Source: Turbatrix aceti (taxonomy: Eukaryota; Nematoda; Chromadorea; Rhabditida; Panagrolaimidae). Taken from it: a stretch of DNA of 64,000 nt. The stretch is from positions 5,604,718 through 5,668,717 of the forward strand of contig OZ017768.1 in the NCBI GenBank assembly GCA_963969345.1, written 5' to 3'. This document shows positions 12,083 to 23,638 of the stretch, in pieces; position 1 is the stretch's first letter, and the number at the start of each line of letters is the position of its first letter. The notes under the pieces were generated by a model. It made no database searches and was not told the DNA's origin. It was given only the letters and a program-made list of their open reading frames with translations. The translations under genes and the position numbers were made by a program.

Positions 12083-14074
12083 ATGGCGGCGACACCCGAT
12101 CTGCCGTACTACTGCTTCGACGTCATCATAGCCAAGCTGAAGAAGCACCCACTTCCCAAGCTCAAAACCTCGTCGGATGAAGACAAATAGTGGGTTTCTT
12201 AGCAGTCGTAAATACAACAAATTTTTGGTATTGATTATTGATATTTTGGCTTACCCGAAGTTTTGTGCACCCACGAACACGGATAATCACACAAGATGTA
12301 GTTTCTGTCTTTACCCTGAGTGAATCATTGTCATCATTGCAGTCCGTTGTTTGTGACGTGGAAGAAAGGCCCGCGCCACGAGTTGCGCGGCTGCATCGGC
12401 ACCTTCTCCCACGACGAACCCATCCCACGGCTGCTGCAGGAGTACGCGCAGACAAGCGCCTTCCGGGACAATCGATTTCGGCCGATCTCGATCGAGGAGG
12501 TGCCGGCGCTGACGTGCGGCGTCTCGCTGCTCGTCCACTTCGAACCCGCCCGCGACTACCTCGACTGGACCATCGGCGTCCACGGCATCCGAATCGACTT
12601 CAACTACCGCGGACGCAGACATTCCGCCGTCTTCCTGCCGGAAGTCGCCTCCGAGCAGGGCTGGAACCACGTCCAGACCATTGACCACCTCCTGCACAAG
12701 GGCGGCTTCGAAGGCCGCGTCCAGGAAGACGACAGACTCGCCTGCAGGGTGGAACGCTTCCAATCCAGCAAAGTCACTCTCTCCTACGCTGTAAGTTTGC
12801 TGAGGGGGGTTTTATTATTTTTTTGGGACCTGGCAAACAGAAAAACCTGTTCTGCCAAAAAAAAATTTCCTGATCATCTCGGGAAAGCGGTTTATCTTCT
12901 GCAAAAACCTCCTGGTGTCCGTGTCATTTAGGGGCGACTAATTTATGAACCCCAGAGTGTGAGTGTATTTGGTTTTTGTTGTGAGCCTCGGATAGATGGG
13001 GTTTTTTTCTGAGTATAAGGTGTTTATGAACAACAAATTCCAAACAAAACAAAATATCATGTGGGGGGGCTTTTGGGTGCCAATTTCGTTCTGTCGGTGA
13101 AAATCGTCCGTTTTCATGATCCTCTAAGATCTGTGAGCATTTTGGAACGGCAGATTCGAAAAATCAAGAATGTACGAACTTTCGTTCATTCACAAACACG
13201 ATTAAAAATATTTAATCGCGTTCAAACGAACAATTTAAAAAAAAAATTGTTTGTGCAATTATTTAAAAATCGTTATTTTTAAATAAAAAATTGCAATTAT
13301 TTAAAAATTGTTCGAACAAAATTAAAAAAATTGTTTCTCTTCGTTCGCGAACAAAAAAAACGATTGTTCACCCATTTTTGATGCCAATATAAGCGTTGAA
13401 GTCTTTATAAAAGTACAAAACTTGCCAACTGTTTCTGATGCACTTTTTGCTCTTATTCCAACACAACAAGGCACTTTGGCACCCAATTTTTTAAATATTA
13501 CTGAACAACCTTGTTGCCCACCGAAAATAAACCTGTTCCACCAAATTTTGTTTTCCTGATCACCTCGCAAAAAGGGTTTTGGCTGCCGGGAAGGAAAGCG
13601 GTTTATCTCCTGCAAATCTCCAAGTGTCCATGTCACTTATAGGGCGACTAATGTATGAACCCCAGAGTGTGTTTGTTTTTCTTACCCGCCACCACGAGAC
13701 GACAACTGGTTTCGCTCCAGACATCCAAAGGCCATTTGCCACGTTTTATTAACGGGAAACTCCATAAAAAAAAGAAGAATTCCAATGGTCCTTGTCTTGT
13801 ATCTTGGTCCGTTTTTTGTAGGCAACGCAAAGAAATAGGGCTTCTCGGTGTACTCTAACTTCTAATCACCGGTGCACAACTTTCTAAATCCCCTAATCCG
13901 GTTATCTCTCATAACTATATTTTATAATTGCATGCGTAGTTTGGCACCACCTTCCGTCTGGCGGGTGCAACAACGTGCCGAGTTGTGTTTTTGTTTTCGT
14001 AGACGGTTTATAATTTTTTTTAATTTTTCTTTTTTTTGCAGGATTACCTGGCGATGAAGGCCAACAAGTCGTAA
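12083..14074 (+). CDS. AMMECR1-family protein
   Basis: Single-domain AMMECR1 protein; the family is conserved from archaea to humans and its biochemical role is not settled. Exons 12083-12189, 12343-12790 and 14042-14074 give 195 residues, i.e. the AMMECR1 core without the long N-terminal extension of vertebrates. The family signature LRGCIGTF is intact. It is followed by DYLDWTIGVHGIRIDF, FLPEVASEQGWNHVQTID and LSYADYLAMKA, the same order as in human AMMECR1. Start codon chosen because MAATPDLPYYCFDVI matches the beginning of the domain. The second intron is 1.25 kb, long for this region, and holds a duplicated segment around a repeat. An AATAAA lies about 130 bases after the stop. Confidence 0.92.
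12828..12985 (+). repeat. Direct duplicate A in AMMECR1 intron 2
   Basis: Carries AACCTGTTCTGCCA, TTTCCTGATCATCTCG, GAAAGCGGTTTATCTTCTGC, GGGGCGACTAATTTATGAAC and CCCCAGAGTGTG, in the same order as 13515-13680. Confidence 0.75.
13150..13400. repeat. TTCGCGAA-type repeat in AMMECR1 intron 2
   Basis: Contains ACTTTCGTTCATTCACAAAC, CGTTCAAACGAACAA and TCTTCGTTCGCGAACAAAA with AT-rich filler; a degenerate relative of the copies in SMC2 introns and at 23.2 kb. Confidence 0.5.
13515..13680 (+). repeat. Direct duplicate B in AMMECR1 intron 2
   Basis: Diverged second copy of 12828-12985, including AACCTGTTCCACCA, TTCCTGATCACCTCG, GGAAAGCGGTTTATCTCCTG and GGGCGACTAATGTATGAACC. Confidence 0.75.
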
Positions 14075-15105
14075 TCCTCGGCTTTCAAAGGCATCATCCA
14101 CGTTCACGTTCCACCGTCACGTGACAACACTGACTGACCAAATACTGTACATGAATTCATATTTTTTGACATTTTGTGACCTGACTGACTGACACTTTTT
14201 TTTGACAATAAAATTGTTACCCGGATGTAGACGATCCCCCGGGCTTTTTTTGGGGACAAGAAAAAAAGTCGAAAGACCGGGCGCTTTCGCTGGGATGAAT
14301 TTGAGCCGATTTTAGAGCCGTTGTCGAAAAGCCAAAAGCTACAATAAAAAATCTTAGCAGGTGCCTTGAAAGAACAAGAGACCGTAATCAGCACTTCGCG
14401 GGAATAAAAATAAGAAGATGTTATACAGACAATCATGTAAGCGACTTATATGTCCTACTGTGAACGGAAATTATGCCAGAATCATCCTGTGCTTATCCGG
14501 ACGATTTTTGCAACTTTTGATGGCTTATCATAAAATTTTTCCTATTCCATGTATTTTCACTGCAAAATTTTATTCCCGAAGTGATTGAAAGTGAAAAGCT
14601 GCTAATATTTGCACTACAATTAGAGTAAAGTATGCCATAGGAAGTGCAAAACTCTGTTAACAAAAAAATCGTTTCAGGACTCAATGAGTATGCTTGCAAC
14701 AGACGTCTGCAGAAAAAAAAACAATCTTCTCAGGAGTCACTGGATGATGAAGGTGTTACGATGGCGAGACAAATATGTTATTCAAAAAGGCAAGCAACTT
14801 ACGACAGAACTGTGGTGTTATATGTATTTATGTGGATCCAGTCAGCGTGCCCTTGTCATCACAAATCTGGTGATTCTACCAGCTTTTTGTTGACTGTAGT
14901 CTATTCTCCTTGTTAGCTGACAGTTATCCCCCCTGGATAAGGAATTCCAAAGCACTTCGACAGATGAAAGAAGTTGTCGCCGCTCACCAAAATTTACGGG
15001 GATAATCCCTGCATTTTTTATTATCCGTACGAGACACGGCACTGACTAAGATCTGAGGCAGGCACACTGGGCTGAAGGTGAAGGTCCTCTGGGAGCAGAC
15101 AGCAA
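14075..15105. other. Convergent intergenic region, AMMECR1 to MTFP1
   Basis: 1.0 kb with no supported gene. It contains AATAAA at about 14207 for AMMECR1 and TTTATT near 15014, a likely poly(A) signal for the minus-strand MTFP1 gene. Confidence 0.45.
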
Positions 15106-15670
15106 TCAGAGTGCCCTGGCACGAGGAGGGTACCACTTCCGGATGGATTCGTCCATCGCGAGTTCGACGAATGCGTCGATGGGTCGAACGATGAAGGGAA
15201 TCGCGGAGAGACCGACCGCTGTCGTCAGGCCTTTGAGCAACGGTGGCGCGAGGGTGGTCGTCCGACGGAGGACGGCAGCGGTCAGAGCGCAGAGTCGATT
15301 GATCGTGAATCCGGGAATAGCGACCGAGGCCAGGCCCTGCCATAAAACTGTATCAGCCGCGGTGACTGCGACCTGGGTTCGGCGTTCTGAGGCGTTGGCA
15401 AAAGGTTGTATCGAGACTTTGTGGCTCTTGTCCATGGTATCGGCGAGAACATAGCCAGAGGCAACGACGTAGCTCAGCCGAACGATCGAAATTGGCACCA
15501 GCGCGCGAAATGCTTCGCCGACTTCGTTCGCATAGCCTAAATCAGAGATACGTCATTTTTTTGTTCATATACTGCTAAAAAAACGTACCGAGATATCGAA
15601 TGGGAGTATTCCGATAAATGTCGATTTCAGCGAGCTTCTTTTCTGGGTCGACGACCGTTATCCCCGTCAT
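15106..15670 (-). CDS. mtp-18: Mitochondrial fission process protein 1 (MTP18)
   Basis: Inner-mitochondrial-membrane protein needed for Drp1-linked mitochondrial division. Two exons, 15589-15670 and 15106-15536, with a 52-nt intron, code for 170 residues (human MTFP1 166). The match is colinear: IDIYRNTPIRYLGYANEVGE, AFRALVP, VVASGYVLAD, WQGLASVAIPGFTINRLCA, then IPFIVRPIDAFVELAMDES and the basic end. About three membrane segments are expected. The phase-1 intron falls inside the conserved Y-L-G-Y-A-N motif. The start at 15670 is the only ATG in exon 1 and gives the family's normal length. Confidence 0.93.
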
Positions 15671-16599
15671 GACCGGAAAAAAGCAGTGGACTTCGACCTA
15701 TGAAACCTGAGTGAGTTAAAAATCACAACGAACATCATGTAATATGTCCGCACGCCGCGACATGTCTAATCTTCGATGCGACGGACAACAAAACAAGAAG
15801 ACAAGACACTGCAGGTAATCCCAAAGTAATTAAGGCACAGTCGCGTCCGCGGCCACGGCCGTGAGTCCACTGAGACCCCACGTGAGAATTCATTTAATTC
15901 GCAACATCAAGCAACGAAGAACCGCTTCTGCTAATGACTACGACGTCAGAACGTCGTCTGGAAAGAACAAAGAAAAAGTTTTCTGACGTCGTTTTGCGCA
16001 CTTTGACATCTTTCGTCTCGGAAGTACCTCTGGCTGCGAGTGCGTGCGCATCCTGTTATCAACCATCCTCCATCCGGATAAATGGCCCTTTCTTGCCATT
16101 CTCGACGACTTTTCTTCATTTTATTTTTGGTTCGTGGTGGTGGTGCATGCCATGAGGGGGGAGGGGAAGGTAATGAAGCTGCGTTGAATTTCGGCGAAAT
16201 GCAGTGGAGCGGCGCGAGAGGCACCGCATTGCCTACCGATTGCTCTTCTTGAGGCATGGGCACAGGTAGCAGCCGCGGGATTAATAACGAGAACCGCTGA
16301 GGCTCCGCTGCCTCGCCTGGTGGCGCCGGTGAAGCTCGTGCTTTGTAGCAGATTAATTAGCGGGTGATACACATGTTGGAGGTGCGGTGCCCTCAATACG
16401 GAAGAAGACTGTGCCACACCACCTGGGTGCAAAACAAACGTGCTTATGTTTTTCCTTTTTTTTTTTGAAAAAAAATGTCGCATCGGATTCTTCGGAATCT
16501 TCCGGATGCCTGCTTAAGCTTCCTTAAAGTCACGAAAGGCGGTTCTTAAAGTGGGCTTTTCGCGAATTTCATGTCCTCAACTAGTAAGTAAAATATCGT

Positions 16600-16830
16600 A
16601 CATCTTTGATTCCGATTTTTCATTTTGTTTTTCGCCGCGAAAATGTAACGTTCAGTTTTTTGCTGTATCGTATCTTTTTTGATTACGATTTGTTTTTCAG
16701 TTTGTTTTTCGCCACGAAAATGTTACTTTCAGTTTTTTGTTCTATCGTATTTCTTGGATTACGATTTATTTTTCAATTTGTTTTTCGCAACGAAAATATT
16801 ACGTTGTGTTTTTTTGTCTTTTTTGTACCT
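16600..16830 (+). repeat. Tandem repeat, three units of about 78 bases
   Basis: Each unit reads roughly GATTACGATTTGTTTTTCA, TTTGTTTTTCGCCACGAAAA, TGTTACTTTCAGTTTTTTG, TCTATCGTATTTC; three diverged copies follow one another. Confidence 0.7.
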
Positions 16831-18883
16831 GTTACGATGATTTTTTTGACTTCTAGTCTTTTGCCTGTTCCTTTTGGTCCTCGGCGCCGGAGGATATGAC
16901 GATGAGTTGTCGAATATCGCGTGAAGGGACTCCATCAAGCTGACTGCGCCCTGCCTGTGCGCGCATCGGCCACCTGTTGTCGGGTGAGCGGACACGTTTT
17001 GCATGAATTATGGGTGTCTCGGCAGCGCTGCCGCTCGGAGAAGAAGATTCGAAGCGTCACGCTGCTGGGACTTGTTCAGTAGTCGACACTCTGGCACGCG
17101 ATCGTCATAAATGGCATAAGCAGTCCAGACTGTACCGTATCCATCCCATAGGCATGTCTCGACAGAGATGGATGCTTTTAATGCAACTCGCCCGACCGCT
17201 CAGCTTGGTGGCATAACAAGTGACGACTACTAGGTTCAATTAGCAAGTGCCGGGGTCTGGCGCATGCCATCCTGTCTTTTCATTTTTGCGACCTTGCCTG
17301 CGTGCTTCCTTTCAGCCACCCCCTTTTTTTGAGGATTTTTGGCGTACTTGTTGGCCTGGATAGTTTCCGACTGATAAAAGGAACTTCGCGTACGCATCAT
17401 GTTTTATTCATCGGATTCCGCGAAGCCATTGACCGGCGGCACGCGGCATCAGCGTGCCCCTGGGCGTCTCGGAGGTCGCGTAAAATTATCCTACACCCCT
17501 CCAGCAGAGACGACCACCTCGATCTATGGGATACGGTGGCTGGCATGGCCTCTGGCTTCCTGGTGAAGTGCCACACTTTTTTGGCGCCGTCGGGCATCTA
17601 TATCGACAGCCGGCAATTAGAGCTCTTTTGTATCCTATCCGACACCACCTGGGAAAGGAAGGCAGTGCCGGCTGACTCACTCACGTCGGAGTTGAGTTGG
17701 CAGCACCGCAATCTCGCTCTCTGGCATCGGCTCCTCATTTCCTGCCAGGTTTGACTGCTAACTTGTCATCATTAACGATCATTCAACAAGCCTGCCTGCC
17801 AGTCTCGCGAGGAAGCGTCTTAGTCTGAAAGCCACCAATTTGGGGCTCTTTGACACTTCAGAGGCAGGGCAGCCACCGTTTTTGCCCATCTGGAGAAATA
17901 TGTATTTCTTCATGCCACACATATATATATTTTTTGTTCTGTTTTCACATCGCTGTGCCGACAGCCATTCAGGCTTGTGGGAACGCAATCGACGTTATTG
18001 GAGCCGCAGTCAGACCAATAACAGGGGCGTGTGATCGAGGCACAGGTTGTTGCATTGTACTCTTGGCGGGCGCACTCCTGCCCCGACTTCTAAGGGCACC
18101 GGGTGCCGTTATCACCATTCACTTTGCTTTCTTTCCCCCAGCCATGTTGTTGTCCTATGGAACTAAATAAGTATTGTAGACACTGTGAGTAACCGTTACC
18201 GAATTAGTGCCAAAGTTGACGTGCCACCTCTCTTGATCCTCGATGAGAAAACATGTTTTGGTGTTGTTAAACCGATTAATGCCTTCCAATGAGACGATAA
18301 GCGCACTCACGAGACGGCGGTATCCATTCTGTACAGTATGCCCTAAGGTTCTTTCTCTGCAAAAACTCATTTATTTATTAGTTGTTGTTTTTTGAATAGT
18401 TGCATTTGTTGCTTACAGACAAATTTGTATTAATTTTCGTGTCGAGACCGACCAAACATTGACAGACCAATCAGCTCGGATCTAACATTAATAAAATCTA
18501 AAAGTATTTCAACACATGTAGGCTTATGCTTTGTGACCTATGTTTTGGATCCTAATTGGTCTAAACCCAGGGATAAATCCTCCCTCGCTTATCGCTTTGC
18601 CCGCAGCGCAACGCAACCCCCTCGGCTTACCTAATAGGATTGGCGCGGTCGGTCCTTGAGGTGGTTTGTGTGTGTTTCATGGAGATCACGTACGAACACG
18701 TACTCTGTACCCAGGGCACAATAAACAAACGAAGCGGCATGGTTAGAGTGCGGAGAGGCTTCCTATTAACGTTATTAACAAAGGATTGCCCGGGTGTTAT
18801 TGCCCCCCCCCCCTCACGTCTCCTAAGGCGGGGATTATCACCTGCACGGCGCGCGGCTCATCCCCCCCGGCGCCGTCTTGGGT

Positions 18884-18895
18884 ATATAAGGGGAC
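18884..18895 (+). promoter_or_regulatory. TATA-like core promoter
   Basis: GGGTATATAAGGGG sits in GC-rich sequence 2.5 kb before the plus-strand C2H2 gene, whose ATG is directly preceded by a splice acceptor. It could serve a non-coding first exon of that gene. Inference from sequence only. Confidence 0.35.
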
Positions 18896-20713
18896 GTCTC
18901 GGCTGTCCGTCCGCCGCCTGTCTCGGTTTATATCTTTCCTGGCCAGCCTGCGGGGGTCTGTGCCGATCGGTGCAGCTTGTGCCCTCTAAAAACAGTCGAA
19001 ATTACTAGAAAACTTGTGCTCACCGGTGCATGCAGTACTCAACTCGGTCGGTTTGCAGTCCTTGCAGCGATTTGGCCCCACAGACTAGGGGCACACCTTT
19101 TCCAAACCACGCTGGCTGGCTTCTGTCTGACTTTTCTGAAGTGAGGTTGCTAATTAATGTGGCATGGGTGCACACCACGTTCTTTCATTCATTGATGGCA
19201 CCAGCCAACCAACCAGTCTGCCAGCAGCGCCAGATGCATTTCTTTCGCGCACCACGACTTGAGGGTCTGGTCTGGTCCCATCTCTCCCCCCCCCCAAGCT
19301 TTTGAAGTGCGTCAGGACACCCCACCCGTCTCGTTCCCTCTCCATTACTCCACTTTACGCAACATAATGGCACACTTGGGGTCATCGCGCGTAAATGGTT
19401 ATGCCTGACCTGACCAATCATTGCTTCGATGCATGCAAACTCGATGGCAACACTCTCGACTTCTCGAACACCCCCCCTCCCCTACGACCCTCAATCAAAT
19501 GAGCACTCAGCCAAACAAACGCCAAAATCACATCAGGACCACCCACGGCTCGCGTCTAAGCGGTCGATTACAAGTGCCAGGCACATGTCCCGGTTCATGT
19601 TGGATTGCGCAACGGAGCTACCATACGACTCGACCCGCGCGTGGCCCCCCTCGTCCTCTCGCCCTCCTTGACTCCCATTCTTACGCAAACACACACGGCG
19701 GGGGCGGATTAGCGCCCACTACTGTCACCAATGATCCGTGTCAAGCCTGAAAAAAAAAATTGAGTTCCATTCACAAACAACAACTTAATTGGTTATCCGG
19801 GATAAATCAAGACCGTACCTGTTCAGGCATCCAGAAAAAGAGTTCAGGCATCTGCGCGAGGGAGGAAATTCTTGGATTCATCCATCTTTGCCGGAAAGAG
19901 CGCCCAGAAGAGATTACTTACCGGATTATGGCACGGCACGCACTTGGAAAGGCCACCGGGGCTATTCACAGGGAAACCGCGTGCTTTGCCTGTTTGGACT
20001 TCGGGGGGCTTTTTCAATCCCCAGTTTGTTCGGATTTGCGAAACAAAACAAAAAAAACAAACATTTTTTGGCTTCGTTTTGAAGAAAAATGAAGAAAAAC
20101 CTGAACGGCATTTTGATAGGCTGAAAAATAAGCAGAGTTGCATACAAATTGTTTTGCAACCAACCCGGAAAAAAAATAATGACGTTGATGAGTTTTTACA
20201 GCTCGTCTGAGGTGAGCAAGTCTCGTCGCAGAACGTCAGCAGCGTGCCGTATTTTTTGAGAATTCTTCTCACCTTGGTTCGTTAAATGCCCGTCACCGCT
20301 GTCTTTTGCTGTCCGCATCCATGCATCCCCCTCGTTTTTCCGACCTTTTCCGCAGATTCTTCTTCTTCGTTTGCCGGCAAACGCACGTGTTTGTTCCTCC
20401 TACCGTAAGCCATCCGAGCCCCCGACCATGGCATGCCGTTCAAAGGAGGAAAGCCCCGAAGCGGCATTGAAAGCCGCAAACGCACCGCACCGCCTTGTTC
20501 CTTTCTGGGAGTGCTCCCCGAGTTGGCAGCAATTGCCGTTGCCACCGTTGCTCATCTGCCAGTCGGGTGAAAACAATGGCCAGGTGCGTGGATCTGGATC
20601 GGCTCTATTGTTTTTGGTTCTCCTCGAGGAAGGATTGCTGAAAGCACCCGCCATCCATGTCCATTCATTGTCGCCCTTCGCTTGCTTCGGCGGTGCCGAT
20701 GAATCATTTACGC

Positions 20714-20731
20714 GCGTGTGTGTGTGTGTGT
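20714..20731 (+). repeat. (GT)n microsatellite
   Basis: About nine GT units. Confidence 0.8.
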
Positions 20732-20838
20732 ATGTGAGAGACACGCGCCATCCGCAAGAGGCATCGTCGCATCGTTGCTTGGTGCTCGGTGACTTGACTC
20801 CTTGGCCCAGGCAGACATAATTGCGTGTTTCGCCCGGG

Positions 20839-20873
20839 CTCGTTCTCGTTCTCGTTCTCGTTCTCGTTCTCGT
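20839..20873 (+). repeat. (CTCGTT)n microsatellite
   Basis: Between five and six perfect CTCGTT hexamers in a row. The same unit in opposite sense, GAACGA, recurs at 52518-52541. Confidence 0.85.
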
Positions 20874-21382
20874 GCTCCGCCTTCTTCCCGAGACTGACTC
20901 GCATCAGATGCGCGCACCACCGAGGCAAGGCCCGCTCGCCTCGCTCTTCCAACATGGGAGCGGCCAATGAGCCGCTTCACTGCCGCCCGCCTCTTCTCTT
21001 CTCCGCTTACGGTCAGGCGCCACACAGAGTCAAAAAGCTTCGTCGGGAGCGAACCACCGAGGATTTTCTTTTCTGAAGACATCTTTTTTGGATTTTTCAA
21101 GTTTGCGTGTTTTTTTTCAAAAATTGTCTGCTTCACGTAGGGTTTTAAGAACGGCATTTTTTCCCGCACTTTTTTTTTGTAAGTCATGATTTCAAAATCG
21201 CGAGCACCAAACCGTAAACTGAGTAAACGTAAACAATTACCATTAATTGCCATTTTTGGCACGGCACAATCGATTCAATTCAAGTTCCCTCTTTTTTTTT
21301 ACGTTCATTTCCGTGCCGTCCATCGTCTTTCATCTTTTCGCGCAGTTTCTAAGCTCAAAATCGTCTTCATTTCCTTCCAGGA

Positions 21383-23065
21383 ATGGCAACAACAACTCTG
21401 ACAAAAGCCCGCAAAAGCTTCCTCATCGACTCTCTGCTCGAAGAGAAGCAACGCCAACTCCAGCACGGTGAGGAGGAAGACATTCAGTCGACTTCCACCC
21501 GTCCCGACGACGATGACGACCGCGTCGAGCCGGATACCGAATCCGCTCAATCCTCTCCGATCGAGCCACACAACCACCCCGGTGGCGTCAACCTGCTCAG
21601 CGCTTTTACCAAACTCGTCGGTGGCAGCGCTCCGGGCGTGATCATGACGCCGGCGGACTACGCAGCGCGCTTCCGCATGATGCCAAACTTCGCCGCCCTC
21701 GCTCAGGCCCAGATCGCAGCTGCCGTCGCGGCTTCGAAGCCGGGAGCCTTCGCGCCGCACCCTTTCTTCCGTCCTGAAGGCCAAATTCCGCTGAGTAAGT
21801 GTTCCAATCTTTTTTTTCTTTCTGGGTCACGTCAGAATGACGGAATACTTGCAAAATCTGATTTCCGCGAAGACGATGTCGTTATTTTCGTCCACGAACC
21901 CGCAAAAGGATTATTTATTTATTTTGAGCTTTCTGCAACGTCAAAAAGCTCTTCAGCTTCTAAATCAATCGGTCATTTCTGACAAAAAACTGAAGATGAC
22001 GACAATTTGCGAATTGTAGCATCCTCCTGACGTCGCAGAGGGTCGCCTAATTAATCCGCGCTTTTTGATTTATTAACTCTGAGGTAAACTTGTGCGTGTT
22101 TACTAACTAGACGCATCCGGATTCAACCTGAGGGATTATCCCGTGCCATCGAGGAAAAAAATTGATGTCTGTTGTGCCGACAGTGTTCGTGCAACGTGAC
22201 GGGTCTAATCTTATCTGCCGACTTCCCGACGACTATACAAAACGTTCTGTGACCTCATTGACCTTGCAGTGCCCCCAGCAGCCGCTCTCAACCGGCTCCT
22301 CACGCCCCAGGCCTTCGCCGCTGTCGCTGCTCAGCACCAGCACCACCAGCACCAGCAGCATGCGCGCTTCATCGGCATGTCGGCGACTTCTTCGACTTCT
22401 ACGACCACGACGTCATCGGTGGGGTCGGCGTCGTCTTCGGTGCGGTCGTCGAACGTGAAGAAGTATCGCTGCGACGTCTGTGACAAGACCTTCAGCCGGA
22501 GCAACACTCTCATCACGCACAAGGTGGGTAAACAAACTGCGGAAAACCGAGGCGGCCTGATCAGAGTCGGGTGTCGTCTCGGAAGACGAAGATGCACCTG
22601 GACGATGTCATGGCCCCCTGCCGAGAGTACTTGCGAGGATTACGGATTACGTTTCAGAGAATCCACACCGGAGAGAAGCCGTTTCGCTGCGAGCACTGTG
22701 GACGCGCCTTCCGGCAGCCTGGCAACCTGACACGTCACCGACTGACGCACACTACCGTAAGCCAACCCCCACCGAGATTCTATTTATTTTTTTCATTTCA
22801 GGAAAAGCCATTCGTCTGCGCGGAGTGCGGGAAAGCGTTCAACCGCGCCAGCAACCTGCATACCCATATGCGCACCCACATGCAGGGCTCCAAGCTGCAG
22901 TGCGGCTTCTGCTCCAAGACTTTCATGCTCAAGACAGAGCTCCGATCTCACTTCTGCGCAGGTTCGTCATTGGCTGGCGCTACAGCCGCCGCAGCCTCAG
23001 CCCCATCCATCGGCGAGCGATTTATTTATGTCTGATGATTTTCAGGGAAAGCGTTGCTCGGTTAG
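21383..23065 (+). CDS. Four-finger C2H2 zinc-finger transcription factor
   Basis: Sequence-specific DNA-binding protein; subfamily not assignable by eye, with GFI/FEZF-like linkers. Exons 21383-21794, 22270-22523, 22658-22756, 22802-22961 and 23046-23065 agree in phase and give 314 residues. The N-terminal KSFLIDSLL resembles an EH1 (Groucho-binding) motif and is followed by an acidic and then Ala/Pro/His-rich region (HQHHQHQQH). The four fingers at about residues 190-305 are CDVCDKTFSRSNTLITHK, CEHCGRAFRQPGNLTRHR, CAECGKAFNRASNLHTHM and CGFCSKTFMLKTELRSHFC. The first two are joined by HTGEKPF, the canonical linker. Finger 4 ends His-x2-Cys rather than His-His. A CTTCCAG acceptor lies right before the ATG, so a 5' non-coding exon or trans-splicing is likely. 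Confidence 0.85.
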
Positions 23066-23638
23066 ATGACCTCCCCTCCCCGATTTTGAGCCTCCCATAA
23101 AGTTCAAATAATAATTACACACGTCATGCCCCTAGTGGATCCGCTTGTCGTTCACAAATAAACACTGCAGAGCTAGGATGGACACCTGGGAGGGGTGAAC
23201 GAACACAAACATTTCGTCGAGAAATCGAATGAATGTGAACATTTTTGGCCGTGTTCGCGAACGAACAACGAATTGATTATTTTATACAAAATTTTGTCCT
23301 AATTGGGCAGAAAAACGTAAACTAAAATGCGTTTTCACGTTTGCGATAACAGTCTTTCTACATTTTTTATGGCCAAAATCAATGTACACTATTTGCCATT
23401 TTTCGACAAATAACATCGATTTCGGCACAAAAATAACTAATTTTACCCGAATTTTCGTTTTGCCTGTTCGGAAAATTTATCTTTGTTCGTGAACGAACTC
23501 AAACAAAGTAAATGTGCTCCCGAACGAATACAAACGCAAAAAAGAATTTGTTCGCGAACAAACTTGAACAAACACAAACGTTTGCTTTTCTCTGCTGGAC
23601 ACAGGTCTTTATGCAAAAAAACAGGTGAATACGGTCGT
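23066..23638. other. Convergent intergenic region filled by repeat
   Basis: Separates the C2H2 gene (+) from the Ser/Lys-rich membrane protein gene (-). AATAAA at about 23157 may end the first. The rest is the repeat listed separately. Confidence 0.5.
23190..23580 (+). repeat. TTCGCGAA-type dispersed repeat, long intergenic copy
   Basis: Contains GGCCGTGTTCGCGAACGAAC, GGGCAGAAAAACG, TTTTTCGACAAATAACATCG, ATTTCGGCACAAA, TTTTACCCGAATTTTCG and ends in GAATTTGTTCGCGAACAAAC. Same order as in SMC2 intron 4. Both ends carry TTCG-rich inverted sequence. Confidence 0.65.

Larger units (their letters stand above)
15671..21382. promoter_or_regulatory. 5.7-kb gene-free region upstream of the C2H2 factor
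   Basis: No open frame here shows codon bias, domains or splice agreement like the surrounding genes. Composition is mixed, with GC-rich islands (18.8-19.0 kb, 20.4-21.0 kb) that differ from the T-rich introns. It holds a three-unit tandem repeat, two microsatellites and a TATA-like promoter. An extended regulatory region for the transcription factor at 21.4 kb is the likeliest role, by analogy with other developmental genes. Confidence 0.4.

Noticed and set aside
17302..17754. 150-codon open frame in the 15.7-21.4 kb region
   Set aside because: No domain, no signal peptide, no splice agreement and no C/G-ending codon bias like the real genes; length is compatible with chance in GC-rich DNA.
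18640..19008. 122-codon open frame with Pro/Arg-rich end
   Set aside because: Spans the TATA-like box and a C-run; composition reflects local GC content, not a protein family.
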